A stretch of 64,000 bases of DNA from Mycobacterium sp. IDR2000157661. Its GTDB lineage: Bacteria; Actinomycetota; Actinomycetes; Mycobacteriales; Mycobacteriaceae. The stretch lies in the NCBI RefSeq assembly GCF_022317005.1, contig NZ_CP081006.1:496001-560000 (forward strand), written 5' to 3'. A program made the position numbers and the translations under genes. This document shows positions 7,304 through 16,473 of the stretch, in pieces; the stretch's first letter is position 1, and the number at the start of each line of letters is the position of its first letter. The notes beneath the pieces are model-generated. The model ran no database searches. It saw only the letters and a program-made list of their open reading frames with translations, and was not told where the DNA came from.

Positions 7304-10300
7304 TCAGCGGAAGTCGCGCGACTTCGACCCCACCGCCATGGTGAGCTTGGCCATCCGCTCGGCGACGACGGTGACGGCCCCGGTGGCGTTCTGCACCTGA
7401 CCGCGGATCACCAGGGCCGTGGCCGTCTGCGCCAGCCTGCGGTGCCGCGACCACACCCCTGGGGTGCACAGGATGTTGACCATCCCGGTCTCGTCCTCGA
7501 GGTTGAGGAAGGTGACGCCTTGAGCCGTCGCGGGCCGCTGGCGGTGTGTGACGGCACCGGCCACCAACACCCTTGACCCGTCGGGAACCTCCAGCAGCAT
7601 GCCGGCCGGGACCACCCCCATGGCGTCGAGGTTCTCCCGCAGGAACTGCGTCGGGTAGCTGTCGGGTGACACTCCGGTCGCCCACACATCTGCAGCGGCC
7701 AACTCGAGTTCGCTCATCCCCGGCAGCGCGGGAACCTGCGATGCCACCCCCACACCGGGTAGCCGGTCGGGGCGTTCCCTGGCTGCCGCGCCCGCAGCCC
7801 ACAATCCCTCGCGACGGCTGATACCGAAGCAGCCCAGCGCGCCGGCGGTGGCCAGCGCCTCGGTCTGGGGTACGGACAACTGCACACGCTGCGTCAGATC
7901 CAACAGGGATGCGAACGCTCCGTTGGCCTTTCGGTCCTCGACGATCCGTTCGGCCAGTTCGTCGCCGATATGCCGTACCGCGCCGAGGCCCAGCCGCACC
8001 TCGGTGCCCTCGTTCTCCAGCGTGGGGTACGCCAGGCTCGCGTTGACATCGGGGCCGTGCACCAGCACACCGTGCCTGCGGGCGTCGGCCACCAGTGTCT
8101 GCGGTGAGTAGAAGCCCATCGGTTGCGCTCGTAGCAGGGCGGCGCAGAACGCCGCGGGGTGGTGCAGCTTGAACCACGACGAGTAGAACACCAGCGATGC
8201 GAAGCTCAACGAATGGCTCTCGGGGAAACCGAAATTGGCGAACGCCTCCAGCTTCTCGTAGATGCGGTCGGCCGTCTCGCCGATGATGCCGTGCCGCTGG
8301 CGCATGCCGTCGTAGAACCGGCCGCGCAACCGACGCATCCGCTCTGTCGAGCGCTTGGATCCCATCGCCCGGCGCAACTGATCGGCCTCGGCGCCCGAGA
8401 AGCCCGCGCAGTCCACCGCGAGCTGCATGAGCTGCTCCTGGAACAGCGGCACGCCCAGCGTCTTGTGCAGCGCCGGCTCCATCGAGGGATGGTCATAGGT
8501 GACGGCTTCCTCCCCGTTGCGCCGCTTGATGTAGGGGTGCACCGATCCCCCCTGGATCGGGCCAGGCCGGATCAGCGCCACCTCGACCACCAGGTCGTAG
8601 AACACCCGGGGCTTCAACCGCGGCAGGGTGGCCATCTGCGCCCGCGACTCCACCTGGAACACCCCGACCGAGTCCGCCTTCTGCAGCATCTCGTACACCG
8701 CGGGCTCGGACAGGTCCAGCCGCGCCAGGTCGACGTCGATGCCCTTGTGCTCGGCGACCAGGTCGATGCAGTAGTGCAGCGCCGAGAGCATGCCAAGGCC
8801 GAGCATGTCGAACTTCACCAGACCGATTGCCGCACAATCATCTTTGTCCCATTGCAGAACGCTGCGGTTCTCCATCCGCGCCCACTCCACCGGACACACG
8901 TCGGCGATGGGCCGGTCGCAGATCACCATGCCACCGGAATGGATGCCCATGTGCCGTGGCAGGTTGGAGATCTCCCTGGCCAGCTCGATCACCGGCTCGG
9001 GAATGTCATGGATGTCCGAGCCCTGCGGTTCCACCAGGCTTCCCCACTGACCCAGTTGCTTGCTCCACGCGTCCTGCTGACCTTGCGAGAAACCGAGCGC
9101 GCGGGCCATGTCGCGCACCGCACTGCGGCCCCGGTAGGTGATGACGTTGGCGACCTGGGCGGCGTAGTCGCGGCCGTAGCGGTCGTAGACGTACTGGATC
9201 GCCTTTTCGCGCAGGTCGGATTCGATGTCGATGTCGATGTCCGGTGGGCCGTCGCGGGCCGGTGACAGGAACCGCTCGAACAGCAGCTCGTTGGCGATCG
9301 GATCGACGTTGGTGACCCCGAGGGCGTAGCAGACCGCCGAGTTGGCCGCCGATCCTCTGCCCTGGGACAGGATGTTGTTCTCCTTGCAGAACCGGGTGAT
9401 GTCGTGCACGACGAGGAAGTAGCCCGGGAAGGTCAGCTGCTCAATGACTTTGAGCTCGTGTTCGATCTGGGCGTAGGCACGCGGCGCTCGCTCCGGCGGG
9501 CCGTACCGCTGGCGGGCACCCGCCATGACGAGGTGCCGAAGCCAGCTGTCTTCGGTGTGTCCGTCCGGAACGTCGAACGGCGGCAGTTGCGGTGCGATCA
9601 GCGCGAGCCCGAAGGCGCACTGCTCGCCGAGTTCGGCCGCTGCGGTCACCGCCTCGGGGCAGTGTGCGAACAGCCGCGCCATCTCGGCTCCCGATCGCAG
9701 GTGTGATCCGCCGAGGGGGGCAAGGTAACCGGCGGCTTCGTCCATCGAGTGCCGGGCGCGGATCGCGCCCATCGCCATGGCCAGCCTGCCCCGTGACGGC
9801 TCGGCGAAGTGAGCAGCGGTGGTGGCGACCACGCCGAGCCCGAACCGGGGGGCCAGTTCGGCCAGCACAGCGTTGCGTTCGTCGTCGCACGGATGCCCGT
9901 GGTGGGTGAGCTCGACGCTTACCCGGTCACGGCCGAACCGATTCACCAGGTCGGCCAGCGCCTCGGCGGCCGCGTCCGGCCCACCGGTGGAGAGCGCCTG
10001 GCGGACATGGCCTTTGCGGCAGCCGGTGAGGATGTGCCAGTGCCCGCCCGCCGCCTCGGTCAGCTCGTCGTAGTCGTAGCGCAGCCTGCCCTTCTCGCCG
10101 CCGGCCAGATGCGCCTTGGCGAGCTCGCGCGACAGCCGTCGGTAGCCTTCGGGCCCGCGCGCCAGCACCAGCAGGTGGGGCCCCGGCGGGTCGGGGTCCT
10201 CGGTCCGGTCCCCTCCGCCGAGAGACAGTTCGGTGCCGAACACCGTTGCCATCTCGAGTTCCCTTGCGGCTTCGGCGAATCGCACCACACCGTAGAGACC

Positions 10301-10606
10301 GTCGTGGTCGGTCAGTGCGATGGCCCGCAGGTCGAGACGGACGGCCTCCTCGACGAGTTCCTCCGGTGTGCTGGCGCCGTCGAGGAAGCTGTACGCCGAG
10401 TGGGCGTGCAGTTCGGCGTACGGGAATCCGGACTGGGAACCCCTGGTGACCTCGGCCGCCTCGTAGGCCCCGCGCTTGCGCGACCAGGCCGGGCTGTCGC
10501 CGCCGTCGCCGATCTGTTCGTCGATCGGCCAGCCGGCCCGGCGCGGCTTGCCGTTCAGCACGCGCTCCATCTCCGTCCAGGTCGGCGGCCCGAGATGCCA
10601 GCTCAT
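7304..10606 (-). CDS. dnaE2: Error-prone DNA polymerase III alpha subunit DnaE2 (ImuC)
   Basis: 1100 aa. An N-terminal PHP domain starts at about residue 63 (YAELHAHSAYSFLDGAS ... ALTDHDGLYG). The C-family palm carries the catalytic acidic motif PDIDIDIES at residues 455-463, with finger-domain segments (SEPAVYEML, GVFQVESRAQM) after it, and a C-terminal OB fold (VLVAGAVTHRQRPATAQGVTF). It is the catalytic polymerase of the mycobacterial mutasome, doing translesion synthesis and causing damage-induced mutation together with ImuA' and ImuB, also encoded in this window. A LexA box at 10619-10634 and a TACACT -10 element six bases before the ATG predict SOS induction and a leaderless mRNA. A DUF222/HNH gene lies directly upstream on the same strand. 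Confidence 0.97.
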   Translation of the reverse strand: MSWHLGPPTWTEMERVLNGKPRRAGWPIDEQIGDGGDSPAWSRKRGAYEAAEVTRGSQSGFPYAELHAHSAYSFLDGASTPEELVEEAVRLDLRAIALTDHDGLYGVVRFAEAARELEMATVFGTELSLGGGDRTEDPDPPGPHLLVLARGPEGYRRLSRELAKAHLAGGEKGRLRYDYDELTEAAGGHWHILTGCRKGHVRQALSTGGPDAAAEALADLVNRFGRDRVSVELTHHGHPCDDERNAVLAELAPRFGLGVVATTAAHFAEPSRGRLAMAMGAIRARHSMDEAAGYLAPLGGSHLRSGAEMARLFAHCPEAVTAAAELGEQCAFGLALIAPQLPPFDVPDGHTEDSWLRHLVMAGARQRYGPPERAPRAYAQIEHELKVIEQLTFPGYFLVVHDITRFCKENNILSQGRGSAANSAVCYALGVTNVDPIANELLFERFLSPARDGPPDIDIDIESDLREKAIQYVYDRYGRDYAAQVANVITYRGRSAVRDMARALGFSQGQQDAWSKQLGQWGSLVEPQGSDIHDIPEPVIELAREISNLPRHMGIHSGGMVICDRPIADVCPVEWARMENRSVLQWDKDDCAAIGLVKFDMLGLGMLSALHYCIDLVAEHKGIDVDLARLDLSEPAVYEMLQKADSVGVFQVESRAQMATLPRLKPRVFYDLVVEVALIRPGPIQGGSVHPYIKRRNGEEAVTYDHPSMEPALHKTLGVPLFQEQLMQLAVDCAGFSGAEADQLRRAMGSKRSTERMRRLRGRFYDGMRQRHGIIGETADRIYEKLEAFANFGFPESHSLSFASLVFYSSWFKLHHPAAFCAALLRAQPMGFYSPQTLVADARRHGVLVHGPDVNASLAYPTLENEGTEVRLGLGAVRHIGDELAERIVEDRKANGAFASLLDLTQRVQLSVPQTEALATAGALGCFGISRREGLWAAGAAARERPDRLPGVGVASQVPALPGMSELELAAADVWATGVSPDSYPTQFLRENLDAMGVVPAGMLLEVPDGSRVLVAGAVTHRQRPATAQGVTFLNLEDETGMVNILCTPGVWSRHRRLAQTATALVIRGQVQNATGAVTVVAERMAKLTMAVGSKSRDFR

Positions 10607-10612
10607 TCGTCC

Positions 10613-10634
10613 AGTGTATCGAACAAGCGTTCGA
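10613..10634 (-). promoter_or_regulatory. LexA SOS box and -10 element of dnaE2
   Basis: TCGAACAAGCGTTCGA (10619-10634) matches the mycobacterial SOS consensus TCGAAC-N4-GTTCGA perfectly. On the minus strand it abuts TACACT (10618-10613), a TANNNT -10 hexamer; six bases then lead to the dnaE2 ATG. LexA would therefore sit in the -10/-35 spacer and block initiation directly. Confidence 0.93.
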
Positions 10635-10645
10635 TCATGTGAACT

Positions 10646-12028
10646 CTAGCCACGTCCGTCGGGCGGATCCGGGTCGGTTCGGAGGAGTTCTTCGGGATGG
10701 TGAGCATGGTTGATGTCCGGCGGTCGGTTCCCGTCGGTCCACGCCAGCCGCCCGGACTCGGTCACTTTGGTGGACCACCGCCCCTTGGTGACCAAGGCGT
10801 GGTCGCAGTCGCAGGCGAAGAACAGACAATCGGCGTCGGTGAGCCCGTCGGGTGCCCAGTCGGGGCTGTGGTGGACCGCGCAGTGATAGCCCGGCGCGGT
10901 GCAGTTCGGCCGCGTACAGCCGCCGTCACGGGAGTAACAGATGATCCGCTGGTCGGCGGTAGCGACCCGTTTCTGCCGACCCAGGTAGATCGGACGCTCG
11001 CTGTGGTCGTCGAACACGGACAGATAGTGGATGCTCGCGGCAGCCATCCGGATGACGTCACGCATCGGCACCGCGGTGTTCCCACCGGTGCGTGCCGGAC
11101 CCGGCATCGACACGCCGGGGTCAACCACGGCGTGGGCCGCTTGATTCAACTCGGCCAACGTGGTCCGCACGATCACCGTCACGGGATGGCCGCGGTGAGA
11201 CCCCAACTGCCCTGAGCCGATTCCGGCCCTCAAGCCCAGCTTGATCCCGTCGTGACAACGCTGCGCCGGGCTGCGCTCGTCACGGACCTCGGCCACACCA
11301 CCGTCAGGGAGGTTACGCCCCGGCCGCGTTGCGGCGGTGACGGCCTCGACATAGCAACGGGTCTCCGGATCGATCCACCCCGACAGCCTCGACATCCCGT
11401 CGCGACCTTGCGGACCCAGTTGCAGACCACGCCGACGCGCGCGATCCTCCTCGTCGTAGTCGCCATCGGGGTTGAAGATCTCGCCGATGCGCCGGCCCAC
11501 CGTGCGCACCATCTCGGCGTCGCTCTTGGTCGCCTCCCGCACCAGGCTGGTCTGCACATCGGCGCGGTCCTGCTCGGAGACGACGCGGGGCAGCTTCTTC
11601 AGACGATGCACGATGATCCGCAAATGGTCCTCACCGATCGCGCCGCGCTCGACCGCCTCGGCCACCGCGGGCAGCTCCGGCGGCAATGGCGGTCCGGTCA
11701 GCGACCTGCGCGGTCGGATCAGCTCGGCCATCTTCACCCTTCGGCGGATCTCGTTGGGCGCGATGCGCACCCGCGCCCACACCTTGTCCATCCATCCCGG
11801 GTGGGCGCCGGCCTCGTCGGGCGGCCCCGAGAGCTCGCCGAACACCCGATACATCAGGCCCCGGTTCGTGCGTTCCTGATCTTCCAACCGCTCGGCCATC
11901 GTCACTCGAAAGGCCGTGCCCACCTCATCCGAGGACAATTCGCGCAATTCCGCATACGCCTCGTCCACGCGGTCAAGCAGCGCACCGATCCGCTCGCGTG
12001 CCACCTCTCCGCAGACGAAACTACCCAT
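10646..12028 (-). CDS. 13E12-repeat family DUF222/HNH endonuclease-like protein
   Basis: 460 aa: a long DUF222 region (residues about 1-350) followed by an HNH-type zinc segment (RDGGCTRPNCTAPGYHCAVHH ... TDADCLFFACDCDHALV). The family is repetitive in mycobacteria (13E12 repeats) and is associated with mobile elements and the SOS response; its in vivo substrate is unknown. In this copy the position usually filled by the central Asn of HNH reads D-A-D-C-L, so nuclease activity may be altered. The ATG at 12028 is preceded by TATCCT (12040-12035) and six bases, fitting a leaderless mRNA. Its stop is 39 bp upstream of the dnaE2 start, so read-through into dnaE2 is possible. Confidence 0.88.
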   Translation of the reverse strand: MGSFVCGEVARERIGALLDRVDEAYAELRELSSDEVGTAFRVTMAERLEDQERTNRGLMYRVFGELSGPPDEAGAHPGWMDKVWARVRIAPNEIRRRVKMAELIRPRRSLTGPPLPPELPAVAEAVERGAIGEDHLRIIVHRLKKLPRVVSEQDRADVQTSLVREATKSDAEMVRTVGRRIGEIFNPDGDYDEEDRARRRGLQLGPQGRDGMSRLSGWIDPETRCYVEAVTAATRPGRNLPDGGVAEVRDERSPAQRCHDGIKLGLRAGIGSGQLGSHRGHPVTVIVRTTLAELNQAAHAVVDPGVSMPGPARTGGNTAVPMRDVIRMAAASIHYLSVFDDHSERPIYLGRQKRVATADQRIICYSRDGGCTRPNCTAPGYHCAVHHSPDWAPDGLTDADCLFFACDCDHALVTKGRWSTKVTESGRLAWTDGNRPPDINHAHHPEELLRTDPDPPDGRG

Positions 12029-12034
12029 GCCGCA

Positions 12035-12040
12035 AGGATA
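12035..12040 (-). promoter_or_regulatory. -10 element of the DUF222/HNH gene
   Basis: TATCCT on the minus strand, a TANNNT hexamer, ends six bases before the ATG at 12028, the spacing expected for a leaderless start. No LexA box is seen here, unlike the second DUF222 gene at the right end. Confidence 0.5.
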
Positions 12041-12152
12041 TCGAGCATCACACCCACCGAAAGCCGCCCAGACTCACTCTGGGGATCAACGGCCGGATGG
12101 GGATTACTTGCGCGCCAGCCGCCGGAGATGTCGGTGCATCATGGTATTCGCC

Positions 12153-13040
12153 CTACGGCAGGTCCTCAGTGCTGAGCTGATCGCGCGGCACCACGACCAT
12201 CGGGATATCGAGTACCCGCAGCATCTTCGCCGCCGTCGAGCCGAGGAACAGTCGTCGCGGTGCACTCAACCGGCTCGACCCCACCATGATGAGGTCACCG
12301 TCGCTCCAGTCCAGCTTGGCGACCGCCTCCTCGACGCTGGCGCCCTCGGCGATCATCGATTCCACCGGGAAGCCCTCGGCCAGATTCGCTTTCGCGGTGT
12401 CCAAAGTATGCCGGGCATGGTCGAGCGCGTGCCGGCGAACTGCGTCGTCGTCCCCGCGCAGCGTCCCGAAAGTAGGGTCCAGCGCGACCAACGACACCAA
12501 CCGCAGCGGCGTCCCGGTCGCCGCGCTGAACTGCACGGCCTTGTCCAACAGCAGATCCGCCCCCTCACGCTCTCCGATCGCGCACGTGACCCCGCAGACC
12601 CGATCGATCGCCGAGTCGCGAATACCTCTGGGCGCCACCGCGACCGGAACTGGAGCCGAGTGCAACAGCTCGTTGACCACCGAGCCGAGCGAGTAACTGC
12701 CCGCCAGGCCCCCGCCCGACCCGCCGACCACTATCAGGTCGCCCTCCACTCGCGCCGTTTCCTTGATCAGCCCGTCGGCCGACGAGTCGTCGAACCGGAC
12801 ATCACTGCGCACCACGACGTCTTCGGGCACGGACAGCCGCGCCGTCGCAAGCCAATCCTCGGCCTGGCCTACCAGATGCTGCTCGTAGTTCCCGACCGGT
12901 TTGAGCGACGGGATCACCCGATCGGGCGGCAGGACGATGCACAGGTCGAGTTCCGCACCGAGCGTTCGCGCCAACCGAACGCCCAGAGCGAGCGCATCGG
13001 CGCCACCGGGGGTGGCCAGGTAACCAACGACGATTCTCAT
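12153..13040 (-). CDS. Tandem-domain universal stress protein
   Basis: 295 aa with two UspA domains, each about 140 residues. Domain 1 starts MRIVVGYLATPGGADAL and ends with an ATP-binding-like GGSGGGLAGSYSLGSVVNELL; domain 2 ends GSSRLSAPRRLFLGSTAAKMLRVLDIPMVVVP. Mycobacteria have many such proteins, several induced by hypoxia or redox stress through DosR; no clear DosR box is evident upstream. Adjacent to a divergently transcribed CsbD-like stress gene (256 bp apart), so a shared stress context is plausible. The specific role is unknown. Confidence 0.9.
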   Translation of the reverse strand: MRIVVGYLATPGGADALALGVRLARTLGAELDLCIVLPPDRVIPSLKPVGNYEQHLVGQAEDWLATARLSVPEDVVVRSDVRFDDSSADGLIKETARVEGDLIVVGGSGGGLAGSYSLGSVVNELLHSAPVPVAVAPRGIRDSAIDRVCGVTCAIGEREGADLLLDKAVQFSAATGTPLRLVSLVALDPTFGTLRGDDDAVRRHALDHARHTLDTAKANLAEGFPVESMIAEGASVEEAVAKLDWSDGDLIMVGSSRLSAPRRLFLGSTAAKMLRVLDIPMVVVPRDQLSTEDLP

Positions 13041-13296
13041 GGTCGAAGTCCGCCCCTTTCGTCTCCGCGCTCATCCTGTCACCGGAGACCTCGCATAACG
13101 GCGGTTCACGTCAAATGCTGCGCCGAAGGCCAGAGCCACTTCTTCGGCGCCGCACCTGTCGGGCGGCGGGGCGACGGCGCCGGGGCAGCACGTTTTGAGG
13201 ATCGGCAGATGAGGTACTCGGCCGAAGTCCCGAGCAACGGCCGATATCCCGACCGGCGGCTGAACGTCATCGGTGCGGACGACAAGGAGAAGTGCC

Positions 13297-13473
13297 ATGA
13301 GCGGTGCAGACAAGGCGAGAAATCAGGCGCAAGGCCTGCTCGGCAGGATGAAGACGGCGTTCGGCCGGCTCACCGGTGACCGGGCCATTGAGGACCGGGG
13401 CCGGGGCGATCAGACGAAGGCCGACCTCAAGGGGGCCGGCGAGAAAGCCAAGGACGCCTTCAAGCGGCGGTAG
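13297..13473 (+). CDS. CsbD-like stress protein
   Basis: 58 aa, highly charged: MSGADKARNQAQGLLGRMKT then GDQTKADLKGAGEKAKDAFKRR. The GxxK..GD..L..KGxxxxxKG-type spacing is typical of CsbD/YjbJ-like small stress proteins, which are predicted to be largely helical and are often controlled by general-stress sigma factors; their molecular role is unknown. The ATG at 13297 is preceded by AAGGAGAAG with proper spacing, which fixes the start. Convergent with htdY (33 bp between stops). Confidence 0.85.
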   Translation: MSGADKARNQAQGLLGRMKTAFGRLTGDRAIEDRGRGDQTKADLKGAGEKAKDAFKRR

Positions 13474-13506
13474 CCGTCCTCCGTCTGCCCCGGCGGATCG
13501 ACGCGA

Positions 13507-14376
13507 TCAGTCGCGGTACTCGGCGGCACCGTCCTCGAGCACCAGACGCGAATTGGAGCCGTCGTGTTCGGAGGCCTCGGTGCGGAATACCGCTGTCCCG
13601 GATCCGGTGCGCCAGATCGACGTGGTCAGCGTCTCGCCCGGAAACACCGGCGAGGTGAAGCGGGCGTCGATCGCGCTGACTCTGGTTGCGTCGCCGCCAC
13701 CGAGTTCGGCGACCAGTGCGCGGCCGGCGACACCGTAGGTGCACAGCCCGTGCAGGATCGGCTTGGGGAAGCCGGCCATCTCCCTGGCGAACCACGGATC
13801 GCTGTGCAACGGGTTGCGGTCGCCCGAGAGCCGGTAGATCAGCGCCTGGTCCTCGCGCGTCGGCAACGCGATCCGCGCATCGGGTTCGCGCTCGGGGATC
13901 TCCGGCGCGGCAGGCCGCTGCCCGGGTTGCCCTCCGAAGCCGCCCTCACCACGGATCACCGCAGTGGTGAAGGTCTCGGCGACGACCTTCGACGAATCGG
14001 GATCCGTTCCCGTCGCCTTCAGCATGACGATTGCGTTCTTCCCCTCGCCCTTGTCCTGGATGTCGGCGACCTCGGCGACGACGCTCAGCTTTCCGGCGGG
14101 CGGCAGCGGTTCGTAGAGGCGGATCCTCTGCGACCCGTGCAACAGCATGGCGAAGTTGAACGTGCCGATCTTGCCCGCGGCGGCGAACGGCAGGCACGCG
14201 ATCACCGCGTAGGTGGGCAGCACCTGCTGCGGGATGTCGTGGCTGTTCTCAGTGGTGAACGCCAGATCGTCGACACCGGCTCCGACGCCGAGCGCGTAGA
14301 GCAGGCTGTCCCGGTCGGTCCACGTGAACAGTTGCGGTTCGGTCTTGGCGCCGACGGCGTTGGGGTCGAGGGGCAT
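13507..14376 (-). CDS. htdY: 3-hydroxyacyl-thioester dehydratase HtdY (MaoC family)
   Basis: 289 aa from the ATG at 14376 (MPLDPNAVGAKTEPQLF); M. tuberculosis Rv3389c has near-equal length as I recall. A double hot-dog protein: the C-terminal half carries the hydratase-2 motif YRLSGDRNPLHSDPWFAREM with the Asp/Asn/His catalytic set; the N-terminal hot dog binds the acyl chain. It hydrates trans-2-enoyl-CoA to (R)-3-hydroxyacyl-CoA, or the reverse, in fatty-acid metabolism. Divergent from acrA1 with 70 bp between starts; the pair is syntenic with the Rv3389c-Rv3391 region, but the intervening lpqD gene is missing. Confidence 0.9.
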   Translation of the reverse strand: MPLDPNAVGAKTEPQLFTWTDRDSLLYALGVGAGVDDLAFTTENSHDIPQQVLPTYAVIACLPFAAAGKIGTFNFAMLLHGSQRIRLYEPLPPAGKLSVVAEVADIQDKGEGKNAIVMLKATGTDPDSSKVVAETFTTAVIRGEGGFGGQPGQRPAAPEIPEREPDARIALPTREDQALIYRLSGDRNPLHSDPWFAREMAGFPKPILHGLCTYGVAGRALVAELGGGDATRVSAIDARFTSPVFPGETLTTSIWRTGSGTAVFRTEASEHDGSNSRLVLEDGAAEYRD

Positions 14377-14446
14377 ACCCCGCACGATATCCGCCGGACG
14401 ACCGCTCCCTTGCACACCATTGACGTTTACCGCGACGAGGTCCACG

Positions 14447-16459
14447 ATGGCTCGCATGCGCTATGTCGTTACCGGCGGTACCGGGTTTATCGGCCGGCGG
14501 GTGGTGTCGCAGCTCCTGGCGCGCAACGCCGACAACGAGGTGCTGGTTCTGGTGCGCCGGGAATCGTTGTCCCGCTTCGAGCGGCTGGCGGCGGACTGGG
14601 GGCTTCGGGCGAAGCCGCTGGTCGGTGACCTCGCCGCACCGAACCTCGGGTTGCCCGCCGACGTGCCTGCCGATCTCGGCGAGGTCGACCACCTCGTGCA
14701 CTGCGGCGCCGTCTACGACATCACCGCATCGGATGCCGAGCAGCGCGCCGCCAACGTCGAGGGCACCCGCGCGGTGATCGACCTAGCCCGCCGAATCGAC
14801 GCGACGCTGCACCACGTGTCGTCGATCGCGGTCGCAGGCGACCATCGCGGCGAGTTCACCGAGGACGACTTCGACGTCGGCCAGGGTCTCCCGACGCCCT
14901 ATCATCGGACCAAGTTCGAAGCCGAGTCACTGGTCCGCGCCGCGACGGGCCTGCGGTACCGGATCTACCGGCCCGCGGTCGTGGTAGGTGACTCGCGCAC
15001 GGGCGAGATGGACAAGGTCGACGGCCTCTACTACTTCTTCCCGATCCTGGCCAGGCTGGCCAAGTTGCCGTCGATCACACCGATGGCGCTGCCCGACAGC
15101 GGGCGCACCAACATCGTGCCGGTCGACTACGTCGTCGACGCGACGGTCGCGCTGATGCATGCGCCGGGCCGCGACGGCCAGACGTTTCACCTGACCGCAC
15201 CGAAAACCATTGGGCTCCCCGGCATCTACCGTGGCGTGGCGAAGGCGGCCGGACTACCACCGCTGGTCGGTTCGCTTCCGCGCGCGGCGGCACAGCCCCT
15301 GCTGAATGCCAGCGGACGCGCCAAGGTGGTGCGCAACATGGTGGCCACCCAACTGGGAGTTCCCGGCGAGATACTCGACGTCGTGGACCTGGCGCCGACA
15401 TTCAGCTCCGAGCGCACTCGGGAAGCGTTGCGCGACAGCGGGATCTCGGTACCGAGGTTCACCTCCTACGCCCCGCGGCTGTGGCGGTACTGGGCCGAAA
15501 ACCTCGACCCCGACCGCGCGCGCCGCGAGGATCCCGCCGGGCCGCTGGTCGGCCGGCACGTCGTCATCACCGGCGCCTCCAGCGGCATCGGACGGGCGAC
15601 GGCGATAGCGGTCGCCGAGCGCGGTGGATGCGTATTCGCGTTGGCGCGCAACGCCGGTGCGCTCGACGAACTGGTCGGCGAGATCCGTGCGGCGGGCGGT
15701 CAGGCGCATGCCTTCACCTGTGACGTCACCGACACGGCATCCGTCGAGCACACCGTCAAGGACATCCTCGGCCGATTCGGCCACGTGGACTATCTGGTCA
15801 ACAACGCCGGTCGGTCGATCCGGCGCTCGGTGGCCGCCTCGACCGATCGGTTGCACGACTACGAACGGGTGATGGCGGTCAACTACTTCGGAGCGGTTCG
15901 CATGGTGCTGGCGCTGCTGCCCCACTGGCGCGAGCGCAGGTTCGGTCACGTCGTGAACGTCTCGAGTGCCGGCGTGCAGGCAAGCAGCCCCAAGTACAGC
16001 GCCTACGTGCCCACCAAGGCTGCGTTGGACGCCTTCGCCGAAGTGGTCGGCACCGAGACCCTCTCCGACCACATCACCTTCACGAACATCCATATGCCGC
16101 TGGTGAAGACGCCGATGATCGACCCGTCCCGCCGGCTCAATCCCATGCCGCCGATCAGCGCCGAGCATGCGGCTGCCATGGTGGTTCGGGGGTTGATCGA
16201 CAAACCCGCGCGCATCGACACCCCGGTGGGGACGCTCGCCGACGTCGGGATGTACTTCACTCCCCGACTGTCCCGTCGGGTGCTGCATCAGCTGTACCTG
16301 GGATACCCCGACTCGGCTGCGGCGCGCGGCACCGCAACCGAGCCCGCTCCGCGAACACCCCGGCGGCCGAGGCGTCGCTCCCGGCCAGCAGCGGTGCCGC
16401 TGCGGGTGCCCCGGCCCGTCAAGGCCGCCGTGCGGTTGGTACCCGGCGTGCACTGGTAA
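14447..16459 (+). CDS. acrA1: Bifunctional SDR-type acyl-CoA reductase AcrA1
   Basis: 670 aa, two dehydrogenase modules. The N-terminal extended-SDR module begins MRYVVTGGTGFIGRRVV and is of the kind that reduces fatty acyl-thioesters. The C-terminal classical SDR begins near residue 367 (VVITGASSGIGRATAIAV) and contains NNAG and the catalytic Y-x-x-x-K (YVPTK). The family (Rv3391, FadR-type reductases) reduces acyl-CoA towards fatty aldehyde/alcohol for wax or ether lipids. The ATG at 14447 is chosen because GAGG lies six bases upstream; ATG 14456 is possible. A Pro/Arg-rich tail ends the protein. iunH follows 14 bp later, probably co-transcribed. Confidence 0.9.
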   Translation: MARMRYVVTGGTGFIGRRVVSQLLARNADNEVLVLVRRESLSRFERLAADWGLRAKPLVGDLAAPNLGLPADVPADLGEVDHLVHCGAVYDITASDAEQRAANVEGTRAVIDLARRIDATLHHVSSIAVAGDHRGEFTEDDFDVGQGLPTPYHRTKFEAESLVRAATGLRYRIYRPAVVVGDSRTGEMDKVDGLYYFFPILARLAKLPSITPMALPDSGRTNIVPVDYVVDATVALMHAPGRDGQTFHLTAPKTIGLPGIYRGVAKAAGLPPLVGSLPRAAAQPLLNASGRAKVVRNMVATQLGVPGEILDVVDLAPTFSSERTREALRDSGISVPRFTSYAPRLWRYWAENLDPDRARREDPAGPLVGRHVVITGASSGIGRATAIAVAERGGCVFALARNAGALDELVGEIRAAGGQAHAFTCDVTDTASVEHTVKDILGRFGHVDYLVNNAGRSIRRSVAASTDRLHDYERVMAVNYFGAVRMVLALLPHWRERRFGHVVNVSSAGVQASSPKYSAYVPTKAALDAFAEVVGTETLSDHITFTNIHMPLVKTPMIDPSRRLNPMPPISAEHAAAMVVRGLIDKPARIDTPVGTLADVGMYFTPRLSRRVLHQLYLGYPDSAAARGTATEPAPRTPRRPRRRSRPAAVPLRVPRPVKAAVRLVPGVHW

Positions 16460-16473
16460 CTATCGTTGGCCGG

